Below are positions 54,179 through 62,947 of a DNA stretch of 64,000 nucleotides, one piece after another. Below the pieces are notes generated by a model. That model was not told where the DNA came from, did no database searches, and saw only the letters and a list, made by a program, of their open reading frames with translations. Position numbers and translations under genes: made by a program. How positions within the stretch are numbered: position 1 is the stretch's first letter; every line of letters begins with the position of its first letter. Origin of the DNA: Solwaraspora sp. WMMD791. GTDB lineage: Bacteria; Actinomycetota; Actinomycetes; Mycobacteriales; Micromonosporaceae. The stretch lies in NCBI RefSeq assembly GCF_029581195.1, contig NZ_CP120737.1, positions 5,867,001 to 5,931,000 on the forward strand, in the 5' to 3' direction.

Positions 54179-57100
54179 ATGAGCGGCGTGCAGGCGTACC
54201 GGCTGGTCCGTCGGCCGGCCCCGGCCGCGCCGGCGCACCTCGACGACCCCGCGCAGCAGTCCGTGGTCGCGCACACCGACGGTCCGCTGCTGGTGGTCGG
54301 CGGGCCGGGCACCGGGAAGACGACCACCCTGGTGGCGGCGGTCGCCGCCCGGGTCGCCGAAGGGACCGACCCGGAACGGATCCTGGTGCTCACCTTCAAC
54401 CGGCGCGCGGCCGTGGCGTTGCGGCGGCGGATCGAGGCGGCCGTCGCCGGCGGGTCGCGGCGGGTGCTGCACGAACCGCTGGTACGCACGTTTCCCGGCT
54501 ACGCGTTCGGCCTGTTGCGCCGGGCCGCCGCCGAGCGGGGTGAACCGTCGCCCCGGCTACTCACCGGCCCCGAGCAGGATCTGATCATCCGGGAACTGCT
54601 GGACGTCGCCGGGCCACAGCCGGGCGAGGCGACGGCGACCGCCACCGGGACCGCCGAGCCGCCTCCGGGCGACCAGTTGGGTGACCCGGTGGGCTGGCCG
54701 GCGGACCTGCGGGCGGCGTTGCCGACCCGGGCGTTCGCCACCCAGCTGCGCGACCTGTTGCAGCGGGCCACCGAACGGGGGGTCGGGCCGGTCGAGCTGG
54801 CCCGCCTCGGTGAGCGGCTGGGCCGGGCGGACTGGCCGGCGGCCGCCCGCTTCCTGCGCCAGTACGTCGCCGTACTGGCGTTGCGCGACGTCAGCAACCG
54901 GGGCTCGATCGGTTACGACCACGCCGAGCTGGTCCGGGCCGCCGCCGGGCTGCTGGTCGACGACCCGCAGCTGCTGGAGTCGGAGCGTCGCCGGCTCGCC
55001 TACGTCTACGTCGACGAGCTGGCCGACACCGACCCCGCCCAGGTCGAGCTGCTGCAGTTGATCGCCGGCGGGGGCCGGCCGCTGGTGGCGTTCGCCGACC
55101 CGGACTCCTCGACGTACGCGTTCCGGGGTGCCGACCCGGGCATCGTGTCCGCCTTCGGGCTGCGGATGCGGACCGCGTCGGGCGCGCCGGCCCGGCAGAT
55201 CGTGCTGCCGGTCTGCTACCGGGCCGACCCGGCGCTGCTGGCGGTAACCGGTCGGGTGGCGCGCCGGCTGCGGGGTCCGGCCGGTCACCGCGACCTGCGT
55301 CCGCCGACCCCGCCGACTCAGGCCTCTCAGGCGACCGGGCCGGCCCCGCCAGCCCAGGCCCCGCCAGCCCAGGCCGCCCCGCCGACGGGCGAGTCGGCGG
55401 CGACCGACCACGCCCAGGTGCGGGTGTTCCGGTCGGCGACCAGCGAGGCCAGCTACCTGGCCCACGCACTGCGGGTGGCGCACCTCGTCGACGGAGTGCC
55501 CTGGTCGCGGATGGCGGTGATCGTCCGGTCGACCACATTGCAACTGCCGCCGCTGCAACGGGCCCTGCACATCACCGGCGTACCGACCGTGGTGCACGCC
55601 GAGGACCTGCCGTTGCACCGGCAGCCGGCGGTAGCGCCGCTGCTGCTGTTGCTGCGGTGCGCCCTGGAGCCGGCCCGGCTCGACGAGGAGGCGGCGGTGG
55701 CGTTGCTGCACTCGCCGTTGGGCGGGGCGGATCCGCTGGCCGAGCGGCGACTGCGGCAGGGGTTGCGGGCGTTGGCGCTGGCCGCCGGGGACCGGCGCCC
55801 CTCCGGTGAGCTGCTGGTCGACGCGTTGCGGGATCCGGCGGAGCTGGCGGCGATCGAACGCCGCTGGGCGGCCCCGGCGCAGGCGGTCGCCACCCTGCTG
55901 GCCACCGCCCGGGAGACCGCCGCCCGGCCGGGCGCGACCGCCGAGGACGTGCTCTGGGCGGTGTGGCAGGCCAGCGGGCTGGCCGACCGCTGGTTCGGCG
56001 CGATCGTGCGGGGCCGGACCCTGGGCGGGCCGGCGGGCGCCGTACCGGCCGGTGGGGTGAACGACACCGGGGCGCGGTGGCGGGCCGCCGCCGCGGACCG
56101 GGACCTGGACGCGGTGATGGCGTTGTTCGACGCGGCGGCCCGGTTCGTCGACCGGCTGCCGGGTGCCCGGACCGAGGTCTTCCTCGACCACGTGCTCGGC
56201 CAGCAGTTGCCGGCCGACACCCTGGCGCCCACCGGCGACCGGGGCGAGGCGGTCCGGCTGCTCACCGCGCACGCCGCCAAGGGCCTGGAGTGGGACGTCG
56301 TCGCGGTCGCCGGGGTGCAGGAGGGCGTCTGGCCGGACCTGCGGCTGCGCGGCAGCCTGCTCGGTTCGGAACGGCTGGTGGACGTGCTCAGCGGCCGCTC
56401 CGACGGGGCCGGGCTCAGCGCGTCGCTGGTGGCGCAGACCTCGGCGCTGCTCGACGAGGAACGCCGGCTGTTCTACGTGGCGGTGACCCGGGCCCGGCGA
56501 CGGCTGCTGGTGACGGCGGTCGCCTCCGCCGGGGTCGGCGGCCTGGACCACGAGGAGCAGCCGAGCCGGTTCCTGCACGAGCTGGGTGTGTCGGCGGTGG
56601 ACGCCGACGGCGAGGAACCGCCGACGCTGCCGGTCGGGCGGCCACCCCGGTCGTTGACCCTGCCGGCGCTGGTGGCGGAGCTGCGTACCGTCGTCACCGA
56701 CCAGGCGGCGGCGCCGGAGCGCCGGCACGAGGCCGCGGCGGTGCTGGGCCGGCTGGCCGTCGCCGGGGTGCCCGGCGCCCACCCGGACGACTGGTGGGGG
56801 CTGCGGCCGCTGTCGGACGACCGGCCGCTGGTCGACGACGGCGAACCGGTGCGGGTCACCCCGTCGACCATGGAGAGCGCCCTGCGGTGCAGCCTGCGCT
56901 GGCTGCTGGAACGCCACGGCGGGCGGGGCGAGCCGAGCGCGGCGGCCGGGGTCGGCAACCTCGTGCACGCGGCGGCGATGCTCGCCGAGGACGCCAGCGT
57001 CGACCGGGCGAAACTGCTGGAGTACGTCGCCGCCCGGTTCGACGCGATCGACCTGGCCGCCCGCTGGATGGCCGGCCCGGAGCTGGCCCGTGCCGAAGGC

Positions 57101-57646
57101 ATGGTGGACAAGCTGCTGCGCTGGCTGGCCGGCAACCCGCGCCGGCTGCTCGCCATCGAGCACGAGTTCACCGTACGGCTGGACGACCCGACCCGGCCGG
57201 TGGAGCTGACCGGTCGGGTGGACCGGCTGGAGGTCGACGCCGACGGCCGGCTCGTGGTGATCGACCTCAAGACCGGTAAGTCGACCGCGGTGACCGCCGC
57301 CGAGCTGGCCGAGCATCCGCAGCTTGGTGCCTACCAGGCGGCGGTCGAGGCGGGGGCGTTCGCCGAGTACGGCGACGACTCCGGCGGTGCCGCGCTGGTG
57401 CAGCTCGGCACCCCGGTGAAGGAGGCGAAGGAGCAGCAGCAGGAGCCGCTGGCCGACACCGACGACGCCGGCTGGGCGACGGCGATGGTCCGTCGTACCG
57501 CGCAGACGATGGCGGCGTCGACCTTCTCGGCGGTGGCCAACTCCTCCTGCCGGGTCTGTCCGGTGAAGACCAGCTGCCCGGTCTCCGGCAAGGGCCGCCA
57601 GGTCGTCGAACCACCAGCCGTCGAGCCGCCCCCGGAGCGCGGATGA
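54179..57646 (+). CDS. adnA: AdnA-like UvrD/RecB-type helicase-nuclease subunit
   Basis: 1155 aa. Walker A is GGPGTGKTTT (about residue 42), motif II reads VDELADTDP rather than the usual DExQD-T, and motif VI is FYVAVTRARRRLL. The C-terminal nuclease domain has GRVDRLEVDADGRLVVIDLK and four Cys (LRCSLRW, SSCRVCPVKTSC) for a 4Fe-4S cluster. With adnB, which it overlaps by 4 bp, it should form the actinobacterial end-resection machine in place of RecBCD. Start is uncertain (ATG 54179, GTG 54188 or GTG 54155). Confidence 0.9.
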   Translation: MSGVQAYRLVRRPAPAAPAHLDDPAQQSVVAHTDGPLLVVGGPGTGKTTTLVAAVAARVAEGTDPERILVLTFNRRAAVALRRRIEAAVAGGSRRVLHEPLVRTFPGYAFGLLRRAAAERGEPSPRLLTGPEQDLIIRELLDVAGPQPGEATATATGTAEPPPGDQLGDPVGWPADLRAALPTRAFATQLRDLLQRATERGVGPVELARLGERLGRADWPAAARFLRQYVAVLALRDVSNRGSIGYDHAELVRAAAGLLVDDPQLLESERRRLAYVYVDELADTDPAQVELLQLIAGGGRPLVAFADPDSSTYAFRGADPGIVSAFGLRMRTASGAPARQIVLPVCYRADPALLAVTGRVARRLRGPAGHRDLRPPTPPTQASQATGPAPPAQAPPAQAAPPTGESAATDHAQVRVFRSATSEASYLAHALRVAHLVDGVPWSRMAVIVRSTTLQLPPLQRALHITGVPTVVHAEDLPLHRQPAVAPLLLLLRCALEPARLDEEAAVALLHSPLGGADPLAERRLRQGLRALALAAGDRRPSGELLVDALRDPAELAAIERRWAAPAQAVATLLATARETAARPGATAEDVLWAVWQASGLADRWFGAIVRGRTLGGPAGAVPAGGVNDTGARWRAAAADRDLDAVMALFDAAARFVDRLPGARTEVFLDHVLGQQLPADTLAPTGDRGEAVRLLTAHAAKGLEWDVVAVAGVQEGVWPDLRLRGSLLGSERLVDVLSGRSDGAGLSASLVAQTSALLDEERRLFYVAVTRARRRLLVTAVASAGVGGLDHEEQPSRFLHELGVSAVDADGEEPPTLPVGRPPRSLTLPALVAELRTVVTDQAAAPERRHEAAAVLGRLAVAGVPGAHPDDWWGLRPLSDDRPLVDDGEPVRVTPSTMESALRCSLRWLLERHGGRGEPSAAAGVGNLVHAAAMLAEDASVDRAKLLEYVAARFDAIDLAARWMAGPELARAEGMVDKLLRWLAGNPRRLLAIEHEFTVRLDDPTRPVELTGRVDRLEVDADGRLVVIDLKTGKSTAVTAAELAEHPQLGAYQAAVEAGAFAEYGDDSGGAALVQLGTPVKEAKEQQQEPLADTDDAGWATAMVRRTAQTMAASTFSAVANSSCRVCPVKTSCPVSGKGRQVVEPPAVEPPPERG

Positions 57647-60600
57647 CCCAGCCATCGCTGTTCGCCGCCACCCCGTCGCCGCGTCGTCGGGCCGACGCCG
57701 GGCCCCGCTACACCCCGCAGGAGCTGTCCCGGCTGCTGAAGCTGCCGCCGCCGACGCCGGAGCAGGCGGCGATCATCGCCGCCCCGGTGGAGCCGCTGCT
57801 GGTGGTGGCCGGGGCCGGGTCCGGCAAGACCGAGACGATGGCTGCCCGGGTGGTCTGGCTGGTCGCCAACGACCAGGTACGCCCGGAGCAGGTGCTCGGT
57901 CTGACGTTCACCCGTAAGGCTGCCGGGGAGCTGGCCCATCGGATCCGTACCCGGCTCGGACAGCTGGTCCGTCAGCTCGGTCGGCAGGGTCGCCGGCCGG
58001 AGGAGGATCCGCTGTCCGGCGAGCCGATGGTGGCCACCTACCACTCGTACGCGGCCCGGGTGGTCACCGAGCACGGGCTGCGCGCCGGCTTCGAGCCGTC
58101 GGCCCGGCTGCTCACCGAGGCGTCCCGCTGGCAGATCGTCGACTTCCTGGTCCGCAACTACGACGGTGACATGTCCGAGGTGGACCGGGCGCCGGGCACG
58201 GTCACCGATGCCGTCCTGGCCCTCGCCGGTGAGCTGGCCGAGCACCTGGTCACCCCGGACCAGCTGGCCGGCTGGACCGGCCGGTTCTTCGCCGAGGTGC
58301 AGTCGCGGCCGGGCCGGGTCTACGCCGACGTGCGCCGGGCGCTGACCATTCAGCAGATCCGGCTGCGGCTGCTGCCGCTGGTCCGGGCGTACCAGCAGCG
58401 CAAGGCCGATTTCGAGGCGATGGACTTCGGTGACCAGATGTCGCGGGCGGCGCAGGTGGCCCGGGACCATCCGGCCGTGGGCGAGCTGGAACGTGACCGG
58501 TACCGGGTGGTGCTGCTCGACGAGTACCAGGACACCAGCCACGCCCAGGTGGTGATGCTGCGGTCGCTGTTCGGCGGCGGGCACCCGGTGGTCGCCGTCG
58601 GTGACCCGTGCCAGTCGATCTACGGCTGGCGGGGGGCGAGCGCCGGTACCCTGGACCGCTTCCCGGGCGAGTTCGCCAGGGCCGACGGCACCCCGGCCCG
58701 GTCGTTGACGTTGACCACGAGTTGGCGTAACCGGCCGGAGATCCTCAGCGTCGCCAACGAACTGTCCGGCCCGTTGCGCTCGGCCGGGGCGCGGGTGGCG
58801 GCGTTGGCGGCCGCCGCGAAGGTCGACCCGCCGATCCCGGGCCGCACCGCTCGCGGCGCGCCGGCGGCGACGGTGCACTGTGCGCTGCTGGACACGGTGC
58901 TCGACGAGGCGGAGTGGATCGCCGACGGGATGCTGGCGGCCTGGCGGGGGGCGGCCGGCGCGGATCCGGGCCGGGGTGACGAGATCCCGGTCGAGTCCCG
59001 CCCGACCAGCGCGGTCCTGGTCCGGGTGCGTAGTCAGATCCCGGTGATCGAGGCGGCGCTGCGGGCCCGCGGGCTGCCGGTCGAGGTGGTCGGTCTCGGC
59101 GGCCTGCTGGACACCCCGGAGGTCCGCGACGTCGTCAGTACGCTGCGCGTGCTGGCCGATCCGACCGACGGCGCGGCCCTGCTGCGGCTGCTCACCGGTG
59201 CCCGGTGGCGGATCGGCCCCCGTGACCTGGTGGCCCTGCACCGGCGGGCCCGGGCGATCGCCGACGCCCGCCGGCAGCTGCCCCGCTCCGGCACCGCCGA
59301 GCCGGAGATCGTCGTCGACCACCTGGACGAGGCGAGCCTGGTGGAGGCGCTGGCCGATCCGGGGCCGGCCCAGCTCTACTCGGCGGAGGGCTACGCCCGG
59401 CTGCGCGCGTACGGCCGGGAGCTGGCCCTGCTGCGGCAACGGCTGGACCAGTCGCTGCCGGATCTGATCGCGGACGTGGAGCGGACCACCGGCCTGGACG
59501 TGGAGGTGGCGGTCCGGGCCGGCGGGGCCGGCGGCGGGGACGCCGGCCTGGCCCGGGGGCATCTGGACGCGCTCGGTGACGTCGCGGCCCGGTTCGCCGG
59601 CGAGTCGGACACGGCGACGCTGTCGGCGTTCCTGGCGTTCCTGGCCGCCGCCGAGGACGAGGAGCGCGGGCTCAGCCCGGGTGAGGTCGACGTGGTCTCC
59701 GGCGCGGTGCAGATCCTCACCGCGCACGCCGCCAAGGGCCTGGAGTGGGACGTGGTGGCGGTCGCCGGGTTGACCCGCGACGTCTGGCCGGGGTCGGTGC
59801 GCGGTGTCGACCACTACCTGTACGGCCTGGGGGTGCTGCCGTTCCCGCTGCGCGGTGACGCCGACGGCCTACCGGTGCTCGACCTCGACGAGGCCGAGGA
59901 CCAGAAGGCGGTGGAGCGTGAGTTCACCGAGTTCGGCAAGCGCTGGCGTGAGCACGACGAGCGGGAGGAGCGGCGGCTGGCGTACGTGGCGGTGACCCGC
60001 CCGCGTCGGCTGCTGCTCTGCTCCGGCTACTGGTGGGGGGCCGGGGTGAAGCGCCACCGGGGGCCGTCGGCGTTCCTGCGGCAGATCCACGACGACTGCC
60101 TGGCCGGGGCCGGGGTGGTGGACCACTGGGCGGCGGAGCCGCTGCCGGGGGCGACGAACCCGGTCGACGAGGTGACCGTACGGGCCGAGTGGCCGGCGGA
60201 TCCGCTCGGCGCGCTGCGGCCCCGCATCGCCGAGGCCGCCGGGCTGGTCCGGCAGGCGATGGACCGGGCGGCCGACCAGCCGGCCGCCGACGCCGACGGC
60301 TGGTGGCGGGAGGCGCGGATCCTGCTCGCCGAACGCGACCAGTTGGCCCACGGCGTCGGGCCGGTCGACGTACCGCTGCCGGAGCAGTTGTCCGTGTCGC
60401 AGCTGGTCGCGCTGCGCCGGGACCGGTTCGCCCTGGCCCGTACGCTGCGCCGGCCGCTGCCGAACCGGCCGGACCCGCACGCCCGCCGGGGCACCGCCTT
60501 CCACGCCTGGCTGGAGCAGCGCTTCGGGGCCGACCGGCTGCTCGACGTCGACGAGTTGCCGGGCGCGGCCGACGCCGACGCCGCCGGGGACGAGGCGTTG

Positions 60601-60990
60601 CAGGAGCTGCAGGAGCGCTTCCTGGCCAGCGAGTGGGCCGACCGGGTGCCGGTCGAGGTGGAGGTCCCGTTCGCCACGGTGATCGCCGGGGTGGTGGTAC
60701 GGGGCCGGATGGACGCCGTCTTCGCCGGCCCGGTCGGCCGGTACGACGTGGTGGACTGGAAGACCGGCCGCCGGCCGACCGGGGTGGCCGAGACCGCCGC
60801 CACGGTGCAGCTCGCCGCGTACCGGATGGCCTGGGCGGATCTGGCCGGGGTGCCGGTGGAGCAGGTCCGGGCCGCGTTTCACTACGTCCGCGACGGGGTG
60901 ACCGTGCGCCCGGCGGACCTGCTGGACCGGGCCGGCCTGGCCGCACTGATCGGTGAGTTGCCAATGCTGGGTGAAACGCCGGATCCGTGA
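57643..60990 (+). CDS. adnB: AdnB-like UvrD/RecB-type helicase-nuclease subunit
   Basis: 1115 aa. Walker A is GAGSGKTE, motif II is the canonical LLDEYQDTSHAQ, and motif VI is LAYVAVTRPRRLLL. The C-terminal RecB-type nuclease has GRMDAVFAGPVGRYDVVDWK with the D-x-K triad, and no Fe-S cysteines. In mycobacteria the AdnB motor drives the complex. ATG 57643 overlaps the adnA stop (ATGA). Confidence 0.92.
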   Translation: MTQPSLFAATPSPRRRADAGPRYTPQELSRLLKLPPPTPEQAAIIAAPVEPLLVVAGAGSGKTETMAARVVWLVANDQVRPEQVLGLTFTRKAAGELAHRIRTRLGQLVRQLGRQGRRPEEDPLSGEPMVATYHSYAARVVTEHGLRAGFEPSARLLTEASRWQIVDFLVRNYDGDMSEVDRAPGTVTDAVLALAGELAEHLVTPDQLAGWTGRFFAEVQSRPGRVYADVRRALTIQQIRLRLLPLVRAYQQRKADFEAMDFGDQMSRAAQVARDHPAVGELERDRYRVVLLDEYQDTSHAQVVMLRSLFGGGHPVVAVGDPCQSIYGWRGASAGTLDRFPGEFARADGTPARSLTLTTSWRNRPEILSVANELSGPLRSAGARVAALAAAAKVDPPIPGRTARGAPAATVHCALLDTVLDEAEWIADGMLAAWRGAAGADPGRGDEIPVESRPTSAVLVRVRSQIPVIEAALRARGLPVEVVGLGGLLDTPEVRDVVSTLRVLADPTDGAALLRLLTGARWRIGPRDLVALHRRARAIADARRQLPRSGTAEPEIVVDHLDEASLVEALADPGPAQLYSAEGYARLRAYGRELALLRQRLDQSLPDLIADVERTTGLDVEVAVRAGGAGGGDAGLARGHLDALGDVAARFAGESDTATLSAFLAFLAAAEDEERGLSPGEVDVVSGAVQILTAHAAKGLEWDVVAVAGLTRDVWPGSVRGVDHYLYGLGVLPFPLRGDADGLPVLDLDEAEDQKAVEREFTEFGKRWREHDEREERRLAYVAVTRPRRLLLCSGYWWGAGVKRHRGPSAFLRQIHDDCLAGAGVVDHWAAEPLPGATNPVDEVTVRAEWPADPLGALRPRIAEAAGLVRQAMDRAADQPAADADGWWREARILLAERDQLAHGVGPVDVPLPEQLSVSQLVALRRDRFALARTLRRPLPNRPDPHARRGTAFHAWLEQRFGADRLLDVDELPGAADADAAGDEALQELQERFLASEWADRVPVEVEVPFATVIAGVVVRGRMDAVFAGPVGRYDVVDWKTGRRPTGVAETAATVQLAAYRMAWADLAGVPVEQVRAAFHYVRDGVTVRPADLLDRAGLAALIGELPMLGETPDP

Positions 60991-61068
60991 TAGCGTGGGT
61001 GACGTTGCAGTTTTGGTTCCCCGTGCCGCCCTCGGGTCCGCCCGACCGGCCGGTCACAGTGACAGTGC

Positions 61069-61107
61069 GAGCGCCTGTGGGATCTCGGCCCAGGCGCTCT
61101 TTGTTGT
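61069..61107 (+). terminator. Intrinsic terminator after adnB (or attenuator before cspA)
   Basis: GAGCGCCTG (61069-61077) pairs with CAGGCGCTC (61091-61099), extended internally by G/C pairs, and is followed by TTTGTTGT, one of the few T-rich tails in the window. It lies 79 bp after the adnB stop and 124 bp before cspA. Confidence 0.75.
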
Positions 61108-61230
61108 GTCCGGAGAACGTTCCGGATGGGGCGATCAGCACCGCGACGCCGATCCGCGTGACGAGCGCGGATCTCCCATCGGCCCGCAGGCAGTCTCGGG
61201 ACCGATCGTTCCGTCAAGGAGAGCAGTTAC

Positions 61231-61434
61231 ATGGCAGTAGGCACCGTCAAGTGGTTCAACGCGGACAAGGGCTTCGGCTTCATCACCCCGGATGAGGGTG
61301 GCGCCGACGTGTTCGCCCACTTCTCCGCCATCCAGTCCTCCGGCTACCGCAGCCTGGACGAGAACCAGCGGGTGGAGTTCGAGATCACCCAGGGCCAGAA
61401 GGGCCCGCAGGCGGCCAACATCCGCCCGCTCTGA
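61231..61434 (+). CDS. cspA: Cold-shock protein CspA family
   Basis: 67 aa, a single cold-shock domain. RNP-1 KGFGFITP and RNP-2 DVFAHFSAI are intact. It binds single-stranded RNA/DNA and works as an RNA chaperone. ATG 61231 with AAGGAG. The 240-bp upstream region holds the adnB terminator and a possible cspA leader. A DEAD-box helicase follows 160 bp downstream. Confidence 0.96.
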   Translation: MAVGTVKWFNADKGFGFITPDEGGADVFAHFSAIQSSGYRSLDENQRVEFEITQGQKGPQAANIRPL

Positions 61435-61462
61435 ACCACCTCGTACTTCCCGTACGTGCGGT

Positions 61463-61490
61463 CCGGCTCCCACCACCCGGTGGGAGCCGG
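61463..61490 (+). terminator. Hairpin between cspA and the DEAD-box helicase gene
   Basis: CCGGCTCCCACC (61463-61474) pairs perfectly with GGTGGGAGCCGG (61479-61490), 4-nt loop, 28 nt after the cspA stop. No T tract. Confidence 0.6.
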
Positions 61491-61594
61491 GCTACGGCAG
61501 ACACACACCTGGTTCGTGCTTGTGACCGCTGGCGGCCCGGCCGCCGTCGCGCCTTCCTCGCTACGTGCCAAACCAGCGGAAGGCTGACCCGATC

Positions 61595-62947
61595 ATGAGC
61601 ACCACCACGTTGTCCCGTGCCCAGACCCCGTCCTTCGCGGACCTGGGTCTACCGGCGAACCTGTGCGCGGTCCTCGCCGCCAACGGCATCGCCGCGCCGT
61701 TTCCCATCCAGACCGCCACGTTGCCCGACTCGTTGGCCGGCCGCGACGTGCTCGGCCGGGGGCGCACCGGCTCCGGCAAGACTCTCGCCTTCGGGTTGCC
61801 GCTGGTGGCCCGTACCGCCGGGCGCCGGGCCACCGCCGGCCGGCCGCTGGCGTTGGTCCTGGTGCCGACGCGGGAGCTGGCCCAGCAGGTGACCGCCGCG
61901 CTGGAACCGTACGCCCGAGCCGCCCGGCTGCGCTGCGTCACCGTCGTCGGCGGCTTGTCGCTGCAGCGGCAGGCCGACGCGCTGCGGGCCGGCGCGGAGA
62001 TCGTCGTCGCCACCCCGGGGCGGCTCAACGACCTGGTCAACCGGGGCGCCTGCCGCCTCGACCAGGTCACCCTCGCGGTTCTCGACGAGGCCGACCAGAT
62101 GGCCGACATGGGCTTCCTGCCGCAGGTCACCATGATCCTGCGCCAGGTCGCGCCCGGGGGGCAGCGGATGCTCTTCTCGGCCACCCTGGACCGGGGCGTG
62201 GACCGGCTGGTCCGCGACTTCCTCAGCAACCCGGTCTCCCACCAGGTCGACCCGGGTACGGCGACGGTCACCGCGATGAGCCACCACCTGTTCCACGTGT
62301 CGGCGGCCGACAAGCCGGCCACGGCGGCGGCGATCGCCGCCCGGGACGGCCGGGTCATCATGTTCATCGGGACCAAGCACCGGGCCGACCGGCTGGCCCG
62401 CCAACTGCTCGCCGCGGGCGTGCGGGCGGCGGCCCTGCACGGCGGCAAGTCCCAGGGCCAGCGCAACCGGATCCTGGAGCAGTTCCGTTCCGGCCAGGTC
62501 ACCGCGCTGGTCGCCACCGACGTCGCCGCCCGGGGCATCCACATCGACGACCTCGACCTGGTCCTCAACGTGGACCCGCCGGCCGACCACAAGGACTACC
62601 TGCACCGGGGCGGACGGACCGCCCGCGCCGGCGCGACAGGTGTCGTCGCCACCCTGGTCCTGCCGGAGCAGCGCCGGGACGTGGACCGGCTGTTCGCGGC
62701 GGCGCGGATCCGTCCGCAGTCGGCGCGGGTCGGCCCGGTCGACGCGGAACTGACCCGGGTCACCGGGGCCCGGACGCCCAGCGGCGTGCCGGTCACCCTG
62801 GCCGCACCGCCCGCCCGGCCGACGGCGCAGACCGCCGCTGGCTCCGGCGGGGCCCGTCGCCCGGCCCGCCGCCCCGGCGGACGTCGCCGGCCGGCCGGGT
62901 CAGCGTCGCGGTCCGGTACTGCCGGCCGGGTAGTCCCGCAGCGGTGA
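61595..62947 (+). CDS. DEAD-box ATP-dependent RNA helicase (RhlE-like)
   Basis: 450 aa. Motif I is GRTGSGKT, motif II is LDEADQ, motif III is FSATL, motif VI is HRGGRTARAG, with the Q-motif region AAPFPIQTATLP in front. The C-terminal 60 residues are Arg/Pro/Gly-rich, as in cold-adapted RNA helicases. It probably unwinds RNA or ribosome-assembly intermediates. ATG 61595; GTG 61565 is also in frame. The last 48 bp overlap the convergent zwf gene. Confidence 0.9.
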   Translation: MSTTTLSRAQTPSFADLGLPANLCAVLAANGIAAPFPIQTATLPDSLAGRDVLGRGRTGSGKTLAFGLPLVARTAGRRATAGRPLALVLVPTRELAQQVTAALEPYARAARLRCVTVVGGLSLQRQADALRAGAEIVVATPGRLNDLVNRGACRLDQVTLAVLDEADQMADMGFLPQVTMILRQVAPGGQRMLFSATLDRGVDRLVRDFLSNPVSHQVDPGTATVTAMSHHLFHVSAADKPATAAAIAARDGRVIMFIGTKHRADRLARQLLAAGVRAAALHGGKSQGQRNRILEQFRSGQVTALVATDVAARGIHIDDLDLVLNVDPPADHKDYLHRGGRTARAGATGVVATLVLPEQRRDVDRLFAAARIRPQSARVGPVDAELTRVTGARTPSGVPVTLAAPPARPTAQTAAGSGGARRPARRPGGRRRPAGSASRSGTAGRVVPQR

